NCBI RefSeq assembly: GCF_938015785.1
Contig: NZ_CALLWC010000032.1
Span: 3,007-67,006, forward strand
Origin: an uncultured Campylobacter sp.
GTDB lineage: Bacteria > Campylobacterota > Campylobacteria > Campylobacterales > Campylobacteraceae
DNA length: 64,000 nt
Reading direction: 5' to 3'
Every line of letters begins with the position of its first letter. Within the stretch, counting starts at the first letter, position 1. Below, in pieces: positions 56,453 through 64,000 of the stretch. A program made the position numbers and the translations under genes. The notes beneath the pieces are model-generated. The model saw only the letters and a program-made list of their open reading frames with translations, searched no databases and had not been told where the DNA came from.

Positions 56453-56941
56453 ATGAAAAGACTTGTTATCGCATTTTCAGGCCCTTCCAACAGCGGCAAA
56501 ACGACGCTAATTTGCAAGATCGCTAAAATTTTTATCGCTAGCGAACTGCGGATCGCGATCGTAAAACACGATCCGGGCGATAAGGCGCACTTCGACGTAG
56601 AGGGCAAGGACAGCGCAAAATTTAGCGAGCTCGGCGCCGAAACCGTCGTGATGAGCCCGACGCGGACGAGCTATTTTTCGCAGCGCTGTATGCAGATTGA
56701 CGAGGTCGTGCGGATGCTAGGCGAGTTTGATATCTTGCTCGTAGAGGGGTTAAAGACGCTGCCGCTGCCGCGCATAAGCCTGTTTCGCGACAAGATCGAT
56801 CCGGCGTATCTGCCATTTTCGGACGCGATCGCTTCAAATTTAAGCGGCGAGCAGATGGATAAGTTTTGTCGCGTAAATTTCGACGTTAACGACGCTGCGG
56901 GCATTAGCGAATGGATCTTAAAAAACGCCAAAAAAATGTAA
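56453..56941 (+). CDS. mobB: Molybdopterin-guanine dinucleotide biosynthesis protein MobB
   Basis: A 162-residue GTP-binding protein with Walker [11 protein letters not shown] (9-18), [20 protein letters not shown] (about 38-57) and [15 protein letters not shown] (about 95-109). It assists loading of molybdenum cofactor. A TACAAT box at 56417-56422 is a likely promoter. fbp follows after 10 bases, as in C. jejuni as I recall. Confidence 0.93.
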   Translation: MKRLVIAFSGPSNSGKTTLICKIAKIFIASELRIAIVKHDPGDKAHFDVEGKDSAKFSELGAETVVMSPTRTSYFSQRCMQIDEVVRMLGEFDILLVEGLKTLPLPRISLFRDKIDPAYLPFSDAIASNLSGEQMDKFCRVNFDVNDAAGISEWILKNAKKM

Positions 56942-56951
56942 AGGAAACAGA

Positions 56952-57800
56952 ATGCAAGAGATCGTAAAATCAATCCAAAATATCGCGCTACAAATCGCTG
57001 AGGAGCTGAAATACGCGGACTTCGGCTACACAGATCATCACAACAGCACGGGCGATACGCAGCTCAAACTCGACGTAAAAAGCGACGCCATAATCGAAGC
57101 GGAATTTCGCAAAAATCCGCTCGTACGCGCTCTAATCAGCGAGGAGAAAGATGAAATTTTAACGCTGCGAGAGGACGCGCGCCTAATCATCGCCTACGAT
57201 CCGCTCGACGGCTCAAGCTTGGTGGACGTAAATTTTGCCGTGGGCTCGATATTTGGCATCTATGAGGATGAAATTTCGCCCGCAAACTTAAAGGCGGCGA
57301 TCTATTGCATCTACGGGCCGCGCCTTGAGATGGTCGTTTGCGAGGACGCGCCGAAGCTTTATCGCCTAAATCGCGAGGGCAAATTTAGCTTCGTAAAAGA
57401 TCTGCGCCTACAGCAAAAAGGCAAACTAAACGCCACGGGTGCGACGCAAAAGGGCTGGAGCGAGCCGCACCGAAAGCTCGTGCGGGCGCTGTTTGACGAG
57501 GGCTACCGCCTGCGATACAGCGGCGCGATGGTAAGCGACCTGCATCAAATTTTATTAAAAGGCGGCGGACTTTTCAGTTACCCCGCTACCAGTGATCATC
57601 CGCGCGGCAAGCTTCGCGTAACCTTCGAAGTACTGCCGTTTGCGTTCATCTTCGAGCGCGCCGGAGGCGCCACCAGCGACGGCGAAAACGGCTCGCTTTT
57701 GCAGCTAAAGATTGAAAAAATCCACCAAAGCAGCCCTTGCTTTTTCGGCTCGAAATACGAGATCGCGAAGATGCATGAAATTTACGGCGGTAAAAACTGA
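56952..57800 (+). CDS. fbp: Class I fructose-1,6-bisphosphatase
   Basis: A 282-residue enzyme of gluconeogenesis, somewhat shorter than the usual 330. The metal/substrate block [20 protein letters not shown] (about 79-98) and ISEEKDE are intact, as is [14 protein letters not shown]. It hydrolyses fructose 1,6-bisphosphate. Campylobacter lacks phosphofructokinase, so sugar phosphates arise through this step. AAGGA precedes the ATG; the next gene overlaps by one base. Confidence 0.93.
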   Translation: MQEIVKSIQNIALQIAEELKYADFGYTDHHNSTGDTQLKLDVKSDAIIEAEFRKNPLVRALISEEKDEILTLREDARLIIAYDPLDGSSLVDVNFAVGSIFGIYEDEISPANLKAAIYCIYGPRLEMVVCEDAPKLYRLNREGKFSFVKDLRLQQKGKLNATGATQKGWSEPHRKLVRALFDEGYRLRYSGAMVSDLHQILLKGGGLFSYPATSDHPRGKLRVTFEVLPFAFIFERAGGATSDGENGSLLQLKIEKIHQSSPCFFGSKYEIAKMHEIYGGKN

Positions 57801-58009
57801 TGGCGGATACCGAGGTCGTCGCGCCGCGCGACGTTTACGACGAAATTTTGGATAAAAGCTTAGCCGCGCTACAAGCGTGCCAGGCGGAGCACAACCTCAC
57901 CAGCTGCCTAGAGTGCGAGAAGCTGCTGGATTGCGCAGTGCGCGACAAATATGTCAAGGCGGTCTATGAGAGCATGTCGCACGGCGCGACGGGGGATTTT
58001 TCGTTTTAA
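57800..58009 (+). CDS. Small conserved protein with cysteine pair
   Basis: A 69-residue protein whose ATG overlaps the fbp stop (TGATG). It contains CLECEKLLDC (about 40-49), possibly a metal site, and ends HGATGDFSF. A short protein in this place after fbp occurs in other campylobacters as I recall. Its function is unknown. Confidence 0.8.
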   Translation: MADTEVVAPRDVYDEILDKSLAALQACQAEHNLTSCLECEKLLDCAVRDKYVKAVYESMSHGATGDFSF

Positions 58010-59104
58010 AACGTACTTTTGCGTCGTGATGGGGATTTTTGACGGACTTTGGCATAAATGCACCCTGTCGCCTTCCTCTTGCGGGCGCGTAATTTTTATG
58101 AAGCGGGCTTTGCGCGCAAGATCTCTGTAAACCAAGCTGCGGCGCGGAATTCGCTCGGAATTTGCTATGCGATGCGAATTTGATCCGGCGGCACGCAGGT
58201 TCTTACTTTGCAGCACGGAATTTGTCCCACTACGAAACGATAAAATTTACGGTGCGATTTAGCGTTGCGGTCGGGTCTACTCTGCGGCGCATCTGTTTTG
58301 CGGGCCAGGTTTTGCGGCGGCCGATAAAATTTAAAATGAGGGCGTAGCCAAATTACGGGCGCGCGGCCAAATTTAAAACGGGCGTCCGATTAAATTTCAG
58401 ACGCTGCGGCTGGATTTTAAAATTTACGGATTAAATTTTGCGAAGCGAAATTTCGCTTCGCAAAATTTTATCTGCGATCATGAGCCGTTTATGAGCACAG
58501 ACACGCGAAATTTCATAAAGCGAAATTTCGGTGGGCTAAATTTTACCGCCGCGATCTTAAAATTTACGCGACTAAGACCTATCGACTTGAACGAGCCGCC
58601 GTTCGTCGCCAATCTTTTGCCGGTTTAAATTTTGCTTTGCGAAATTTGGCTCGCAAATTTAGCGACGCGGCGGGACGGCGGATTTTGCCTCGCAAAATTC
58701 TAGCCGCAAAATTTAAAGTGCAAATTTAAACTACGATCTATGCGTTAAAATTTAAAAACTAAATTTGAAGTCTAGTGAGCGGGTCCGCCGCACGAATGCT
58801 CGTATAAATTTCAAGCACATAATGCTCATATTGAAATTTTGCGACTGAGCGTGTATGTGAAGCGCTCGTTAAAATTTCAAAGCCGAAGCGTATGCAACCG
58901 CTCGTGTTAAAATTTTAAAACTAAGACGCGTATGGCGGCGATTGCGTTAAATTTAAAAACCGATCGGCGGTCGCGCGGAATTTTAGGATTGATCCATTCG
59001 CGAAGCTGTGCGTCATCGATCTATTCGCAAAGCCGCGCCCATAGCTTTTTTCGCAGCGCCACGTGCCGAAATTTTAGAGCAGTTTGGGGAGTACAAGCAA
59101 AAGG
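58010..59104. other. About 1.1 kb gene-free RAATTY-rich stretch
   Basis: No credible gene. Contains a perfect 36-base palindrome at 58433-58468 and many AAATTT, GAATTT and AAAATTTT words. The open frames at 58162 and 58932 have no family support. Confidence 0.55.
58433..58468. repeat. Perfect 36-bp palindrome centred on AAATTT
   Basis: The arm 58433-58450 (AAATTTTGCGAAGCGAAA) is exactly complementary to 58451-58468, with no loop. Three AAATTT sites lie at the centre and at both ends. As RNA it would form a long hairpin; a terminator after the fbp operon is possible but it is more than 400 bases away. Confidence 0.7.
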
Positions 59105-59701
59105 ATGCAATCGTTCGTACAAGGGGTTTTGATGGGTCTGGGCGTTAGCGTGCCGATCGGTCCGGTAAACGTGCTGATAATGTCCTACGCACTGCGAAGC
59201 TACACCAAGGCGCTGTGCCTGGGCCTCGGCGCCATGAGCGCGGATATGCTCTATCTGGCGCTCTCGGCATTCGGGATATCGCAGTTAGCCAAAATTCCGA
59301 TCGTTTTTACCTGCATATCGGTATTTGGCGCATGTTTTTTACTCTACACGGCGTATAAAATCTGGCATGGCGCGACTCGCTCGGTGCAGCCTGTAAGCGT
59401 CGAGGCTTGCTCGGGCGCGGCGCTTTACGGCAAAGGCTTTTTGATAAATTTACTAAATCCATACGTCATTATGTTTTGGCTCAGCGTCTCTGCCGGCACC
59501 GCACGAGCAGATTTCGCGCTTGTCCTTGCGGGGCTTGTAAGTGGAATCTTAGCTTGGATCACGCTTTTTCCACTTGCGATATATCTAGCTCGTAGCAAGC
59601 TTCCAAACATTGTAGTGCGGGCATTTGCATATATCTCGGCGTTTATTTTGGTATTTTTTGCACTAAAGCTTCTATACGCTATAATTTTCGCTAAAATTTA
59701 A
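59105..59701 (+). CDS. LysE-family amino acid exporter
   Basis: A 198-residue inner-membrane protein from the ATG at 59105 with AAAAGG adjacent; a TTG at 59084 is an alternative. The family opening FVQGVLMGLGVSVPIGPVNV (about 4-23) and NPYVIMFWLSVSAG are typical. About six helices. It exports an amino acid, substrate unknown. It sits 15 bases before dapE on the same strand, suggesting a link to lysine or diaminopimelate. Confidence 0.87.
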   Translation: MQSFVQGVLMGLGVSVPIGPVNVLIMSYALRSYTKALCLGLGAMSADMLYLALSAFGISQLAKIPIVFTCISVFGACFLLYTAYKIWHGATRSVQPVSVEACSGAALYGKGFLINLLNPYVIMFWLSVSAGTARADFALVLAGLVSGILAWITLFPLAIYLARSKLPNIVVRAFAYISAFILVFFALKLLYAIIFAKI

Positions 59702-59716
59702 ACCAAAGGATGGCTT

Positions 59717-60895
59717 ATGAAACCGATTGAAATTCTAAAAGAGCTCATCAAATTCCGCTCGCTCACACCTAGCGACGACGGGGCTTTCAACTACGTCTCG
59801 ATGCTGCTGGCAGACTTTAGCGAGGATAGATTCGAGCTAAACGGCGTAACTAACGCGATTTTTACCAAGCGCTTCGGACAGGGTCCGCATCTATGCTTTG
59901 CCGGGCACATCGACGTCGTGCCGCCAGGCGAGGGCTGGGCGAGCGATCCGTTTAAGCCGGTGGAAACGGAGGGCTTTTTATACGGGCGCGGCGCGCAGGA
60001 TATGAAAAGCGGCATCGCAGCGGCAATCTGCGCGCTAGCGGCGGCACGCGATTTTAAGGGCACGCTGAGCCTGCTGCTAACCAGCGATGAGGAGGGCGAC
60101 GGCATCTACGGCACGCGTGAAATGCTTTCTAAATTGCGCAAGCAAGGTGCCCTACCCGACTTCGCAGTCGTTGCGGAGCCTACATGCGAAGTGCGCTTCG
60201 GTGATACCATTAAGATCGGCCGTCGCGGCTCGATTAACGGCATCCTCACACTCACGGGTATCGGCGGGCACGCAGCCTACCCAGATAAATGCATCAATCC
60301 TGTCCACATTTTAGCGCCGGTGCTTGCAAGTCTTGCGGGGCATGATCTGGACGCAGGTAGCGAGGATTTCGCTCCAGCCAAGATAGTCATCACCGACATT
60401 CGCGGCGGTTCGCAGGTAGTAAACGTAACACCTAAGGACGTGCGCGTGATGTTTAACGTCCGCGGCGGCGTAGGGCTGGGGCTAAAAGACGTGCGAGACT
60501 ACGTACTGAGATTATTTGAACTGGACGCTAAAGACGCGCTATGCAACGAAAGCGAATCCTGCGGCAAGCTAGAAATGAGCTGCACCGCGCAACTGCGAGC
60601 AGGCGCGTCGCTACACCTTGCGTTAAAAAGCTCCTCAAAGCCTTTTTTAACTCAGCGAAACTCCAAAATCGTGCAAAAACTAAGCGCTAGCGTGCAGAAG
60701 ATCTGCGGCGCAGTAGCCGAGCCAAACACCGCAGGCGGCACGAGCGATGCGAGATACTTCGCGGAGTTTGGCGTGGAGACGGCGGAGTTTGGCGTGCGAA
60801 ACGACACGATCCATCAGATCAACGAACGAGTAGAGATTAGCGACGTCGAAAATTTAGCTAAAATTTTTAGCGATCTGATAGAAAATTTCGACTAA
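59717..60895 (+). CDS. dapE: Succinyl-diaminopimelate desuccinylase
   Basis: A 392-residue dizinc amidohydrolase in the lysine/diaminopimelate pathway. Zinc ligands and catalytic residues are in CFAGHIDVVPPGEGW (about 58-72), YGRGAQDMKSG (about 93-103) and LTSDEEGDG (about 119-127). FGVRNDTIHQINERV near the end is typical. It is about 20 residues longer than most, with an extra segment around 275-310 (CNESESCGKLEMSC) that is low in RAATTY. AAAGGA precedes the ATG. Confidence 0.94.
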   Translation: MKPIEILKELIKFRSLTPSDDGAFNYVSMLLADFSEDRFELNGVTNAIFTKRFGQGPHLCFAGHIDVVPPGEGWASDPFKPVETEGFLYGRGAQDMKSGIAAAICALAAARDFKGTLSLLLTSDEEGDGIYGTREMLSKLRKQGALPDFAVVAEPTCEVRFGDTIKIGRRGSINGILTLTGIGGHAAYPDKCINPVHILAPVLASLAGHDLDAGSEDFAPAKIVITDIRGGSQVVNVTPKDVRVMFNVRGGVGLGLKDVRDYVLRLFELDAKDALCNESESCGKLEMSCTAQLRAGASLHLALKSSSKPFLTQRNSKIVQKLSASVQKICGAVAEPNTAGGTSDARYFAEFGVETAEFGVRNDTIHQINERVEISDVENLAKIFSDLIENFD

Positions 60896-61963
60896 TTTAG
60901 GGATTTGGCAAAGCTACGTAGATTTGATAAAAATTCTGCGTTCTACCAAACTTTGCTGAATTTGCCAGGGTTTTCGCTCGTAGCTGCTTGGCAAATTTTA
61001 TCTTTGCCTCGCGTCTTACGTAGAAATTTTGCCCTGCTACGCCGCTTTTGCTAAGAATTTTATCTACAGCACGCTCGCCGCTTTTACAATTACTTTGCTA
61101 TGTAACATCAATTTCGCAAGAAGCCTTAGCAAAACGCCACCGCCTCAAAGGCGAGCTTCGCCGACGAATGCTACCGCTGCTAGGAATTTTTTAAAAGAAT
61201 ACTGCTTTTGCGCGAATTTCAGCAAATAGCGCGGTCTTTGCGCAAAATTCATCTCGCTCTCTTCGCGCAAAATTTCATCTTCGTCAGGTGTCTCTAGCAG
61301 CATACTGCTGTACTTTGCCGTCTCCGTGAAAAATTTTATCTTTGACGCGCCCGCTGCTTACGCAAGAAGCTTGGCTAGGACAATGCCATTTCTGCTGGGA
61401 TACCGCCTGCTTCGCGGATTTATAAAATTTTACTTGGTCACGTTGCCGCTGAGATAATTCCGCCCCGCTTACCGCTTCTGCGCAGATTTTAACCCTGCCT
61501 GACAAGCGCGATTTAAGAATTTTACTTTGCTTTGATACGGCGGCGTGGAATTTTACCCATACGGCGTAGCGGCACAGAATTTTAACCTCTGCAAAATTCC
61601 GCCTCAAAACTTGCTATCCTTGCCTATCTGCACAAAAGGATCGGCAAAATTTTGCTGCTTTACGCGCTGCCGCACTAAATGCACGCAGGATAAAATTTAT
61701 CGAAGGACTTCAGCGTAGAATTTCGTGAGGCTAAATTTTACCGCTGCGAAAAATTTCAACCACTCATAGCAAGCGTCTGCGGCGCGATAAATTCCAAATT
61801 AAGACTTCAAGCCGGCTTAGCAGGCTTCGCTTCTTTCAAAATTTTAACTACCTTGGTCGCCGCAAAACTAGAAATTTACAAAATCGCTTTATGAAATTTC
61901 GCAGCGCCGCGCGATAAAATTTTAAAATAAACGCCTGAGCGGCAAGGCGGAATTAACGGAATT
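60896..61963. other. About 1.1 kb gene-free RAATTY-rich stretch
   Basis: No supported gene. GAATTT, AAATTT and GAATTC words recur every 20-40 bases, in the same style as the coding inserts (for example GAATTTTATCTACAGC). The 107-codon frame at 61284-61607 is an array by-product. Confidence 0.6.
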
Positions 61964-62524
61964 TTACTTGCCAAATTTGGCTAAGCTTTCTCTTTCAAAG
62001 TTTAGTAGCCACGCTTTGGTCGCTACGCCGCCGGTGCCGCTGTATCCGCCGAGCCCGCCTGCAGCTACGACGCGGTGGCACGGCACGATGATTGGGATCT
62101 TGTTTTTGCCATTTGCGCTGCCTACTGCTCGGCTTGCGCGCGGTCTGCCGATAGCCGCGGCTAGCTCGCCGTATGTTACGACCTCGCCGTAGGGGATATC
62201 TAAAAGCGCGCTCCACACGGACTTTTGAAACTGCGTGCCATTTTGGCTAAGTTTAACGCTAAAGCTCTCAAGCTCGCCCCTAAAATAGGCGCTAAGCTCG
62301 TCGGTGCAAAGAGTCAAATTCTTTCTTAAATCGCCAAGCTTTAAATCGCGTCCTCTATCGTCCGCGGCACGCACAAAGCCGATAAGCCCTGCGTCGTGTT
62401 TTTTAAAGATCTCATCATTGGGCCCGCAGACAGAGCTTTTGACCCAGTCGATACTGCAGATCCCGATCTCGTTATCCCAAATTTCAAGCATTCCAATGGG
62501 CGAATTAAAAAAGGCTTTTTGCAT
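61964..62524 (-). CDS. ogt: Methylated-DNA-protein-cysteine methyltransferase
   Basis: A 186-residue O6-alkylguanine repair protein. The acceptor Cys is in IIVPCHRVVAAGGLGGYSGT (Cys about 149), and the DNA-binding region DIPYGEVVTYGELAAAIGRP and RAVGSANGKN precede it. It removes alkyl groups from guanine by suicide transfer. The start ATG has GAAAGGATTGAG upstream. Confidence 0.94.
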   Translation of the reverse strand: MQKAFFNSPIGMLEIWDNEIGICSIDWVKSSVCGPNDEIFKKHDAGLIGFVRAADDRGRDLKLGDLRKNLTLCTDELSAYFRGELESFSVKLSQNGTQFQKSVWSALLDIPYGEVVTYGELAAAIGRPRASRAVGSANGKNKIPIIVPCHRVVAAGGLGGYSGTGGVATKAWLLNFERESLAKFGK

Positions 62525-62666
62525 CTCAATCCTTTCAAATTTTTACTGGTTTGATCAAAAAAATTTTAAAAAGCGCTTTTTGCGGTGCGAGCTAAAGCTC
62601 GAAAACGGCGAAATTTCATGCGGTAACGCGAATTTTTTAAAATTTACGCAAGGCGCCGCAAAGTCT

Positions 62667-64000
62667 CTACTCAAACCGTACGATGTTTACTAAAACCCCG
62701 TCGAAAACGTCTTGCTTAAAGAGTTTGATCTCGCGCACGATATCTGCGTTATCATCGTCGATGACGCCGTTTTTGACGAGGCTGTCCTCGATGAGCTTGA
62801 AAATAAAGGCGTGGTTGCTGACGTCGGAGATACCGCTTTTAAAGCCCATTTCAAGGCGCACCGGCACGCCTATGCGCACGCCGCGCAGGTCCTTGGCGAT
62901 GTAAAGATCAGCGATCGTGCGCACCATCTTTTTCGCCATTTGGTAGCTCGCCGTGGACGACAAAATATCATTAAGACCGAAATTCTCCATCAAAAGCGGA
63001 ATACGAACGCGCGCCAAAACCCCTTCGCCGGGCTCGCTCGCGCTCTTTTTCAAAAACGAAATTTTAATCCTATGCTCGATGCCTATAAAGCGCGGCTTAA
63101 GCTCGATGAGCCTAGCTCTAGGCGCTTGCGGTAGCGAGATAGGACGCGAAGCGCTTGCAATAGGCAGAGTCTTGGAACGCTCTCGAAGGCTCGCGCGCTC
63201 TTTCGTAGGCGCTTTGCGCGCAGGCTTGCCATAGAAATTTACGGGCTTAGCCGCAAAAGTTGATTCGCTCCCAAAAGCAGCAGACGCGGGCTCATCACCA
63301 AGCGCCCCCTCCGCCATAGAAGAAGCAAACGTAGAATTCTCACCCGTTAACGCAGACTGCGCGGATTGCTCAAATTCGGGCGCAAATTTATTTCCCGCTT
63401 GCGGCGGCAAATTCGAAGGGCGCCACTCTTGTGCGGATATTTTCTGCTCTAAATTTTGCCCATCGGAATTTTTTAGCGCGTAATTTTGCCCTTTTGCCAA
63501 AAACGCGGAATTCTCACCAACGAAATTCTCATCTTGAGGCGCGAATTCCAAGGCATTTTCTAAGGCAAAATTTGCGGCGCGGCGGCCAGCGAAATTAGCG
63601 CTTTGCCCCTTGGAAAACTCGGAGCCTTGAGGCCCACAATCATTTGCGCACTTTATATCAAGCGCAGAATTTGCGAAAGTAGAATTTTTTGATGCAAAGC
63701 TTTGTGCCGTAGAATTTTTACTTCGTAAGTCCGCGTCCTGCTCTGCTACAAACGAATTTTCAGCTGCAAAATTCTCCGTTTGCGCCGTAAAATTAGAATT
63801 TTGCGCCTCAAATGTGGAATCCCTCACGAGCGCAGAGCTTTGCGCGGAAATAAAATTTCGCGATGCAGGAATGAAGCTTTGCCCTTTGGCAGAATTCGCA
63901 GGCGCAGAGCTTTGCGGCATAAAATTTTCGCTCCTCGCATTTTCGCTCTCTTCGAAACTAGCAGCAAGCCCCACGCTCACGCCATCCTGCGCAGCATCAT
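62667..64000 (-). CDS. Possible RusA-like protein with long array-coded N terminus, partial
   Basis: Open on the minus strand to the window edge, so the N terminus is missing; a GTG at 63980 is one internal start candidate. From there residues about 1-250 are low-complexity (AQNSNFTAQ, AENSF, SKNSTAQ and others) coded by a RAATTY array. The C-terminal 170 residues look folded; DVSNHAFIFKLIEDSLVKNG and the following GVIDDDNADIV recall the RusA-type Holliday-junction nuclease pattern, in which aspartates follow a D-x-x-N motif. That assignment is tentative. Confidence 0.5.
   Translation of the reverse strand, partial: DAAQDGVSVGLAASFEESENARSENFMPQSSAPANSAKGQSFIPASRNFISAQSSALVRDSTFEAQNSNFTAQTENFAAENSFVAEQDADLRSKNSTAQSFASKNSTFANSALDIKCANDCGPQGSEFSKGQSANFAGRRAANFALENALEFAPQDENFVGENSAFLAKGQNYALKNSDGQNLEQKISAQEWRPSNLPPQAGNKFAPEFEQSAQSALTGENSTFASSMAEGALGDEPASAAFGSESTFAAKPVNFYGKPARKAPTKERASLRERSKTLPIASASRPISLPQAPRARLIELKPRFIGIEHRIKISFLKKSASEPGEGVLARVRIPLLMENFGLNDILSSTASYQMAKKMVRTIADLYIAKDLRGVRIGVPVRLEMGFKSGISDVSNHAFIFKLIEDSLVKNGVIDDDNADIVREIKLFKQDVFDGVLVNIVRFE
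63230..64000. repeat. RAATTY array coding the N terminus of the partial gene
   Basis: GAATTC, GAATTT, AAATTT and AAATTC words recur through about 750 bases and read mainly as NS, NF and ENF words (Asn phase). Confidence 0.7.

Noticed and set aside
61284..61607. 107-codon open frame
   Set aside because: By-product of a RAATTY-rich gap; no motif or ribosome site.
1..64000. tRNA, rRNA, insertion sequence or prophage
   Set aside because: No cloverleaf T-loop signature, rRNA stretch, transposase motif or integrase motif was recognised by eye; a tRNA scan would be decisive.

Overview
The window reads as chromosome of an epsilonproteobacterium of the genus Campylobacter, most likely one of the oral, mid-GC species; composition and gene content point to C. 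gracilis or a close relative (species call is inference). Reasons: an frdC-frdA-frdB quinol:fumarate reductase operon followed by lgt, yebC-ppiB, an HIT protein / trpC / TPR / YkgJ / methyltransferase cluster, gltX-yggT-slt and mobB-fbp-small protein near psd and a metallophosphoesterase, and a LysE-type exporter next to dapE. As I remember C. jejuni, these are its gene neighbourhoods. No rRNA, tRNA, CRISPR array, insertion sequence or prophage was recognised.

Layout. 1-5.7 kb: NhaC antiporter (cut by the window edge), an ankyrin protein, copper ATPase CopA with chaperone CopZ. 5.8-11.3 kb: yebC-ppiB-acpS, class II DAHP synthase, RarD-like permease and a small anchored protein. 11.5-14.3 kb: a second ankyrin protein and an unknown membrane protein. 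14.5-18.9 kb: frdCAB and lgt. 19.5-29.8 kb: two minus-strand blocks, HIT-WG repeat-ribBA-dinB-unknown, and FAD oxidoreductase-methyltransferase-YkgJ-TPR-trpC, separated by about 1 kb without genes. 30.1-34.1 kb: exbB-exbD-tonB divergent from an outer-membrane heme/iron receptor with Fur-like sites between. 34.5-40.1 kb: CreD-like protein, tsaD, an unknown, and divergent queC and ybeY. 40.2-43.9 kb: an accessory cluster of secreted and membrane unknowns with a tandem duplication and a gene fragment. 44-50.7 kb: pseudopilin-priA, metallophosphoesterase-psd, a Crp/Fnr regulator and mscL. 50.8-58 kb: gltX-yggT-slt, two unknowns, mobB-fbp-small protein. 59.1-64 kb: lysE-dapE, ogt and a partial gene that may be RusA-like.

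The most unusual property is at the DNA level. The palindromic hexamer RAATTY (AAATTT, GAATTT, AAATTC, GAATTC) occurs in dense arrays, both in gene-free gaps and as in-frame low-complexity insertions or tails in at least nine proteins, including PriA (two inserts), QueC, YbeY, a TrmN6-like methyltransferase and Psd. The arrays are read in all three codon phases (Asn-Ser/Asn-Phe, Glu/Lys-Ile, Glu/Lys-Phe), and QueC switches phase inside one insert, so the retained unit appears to be the DNA word, not the peptide. In C. jejuni, methylated RAATTY is the motif that licenses DNA for natural transformation; I therefore propose, as inference, that these arrays are uptake-sequence-like elements that have invaded coding sequence.
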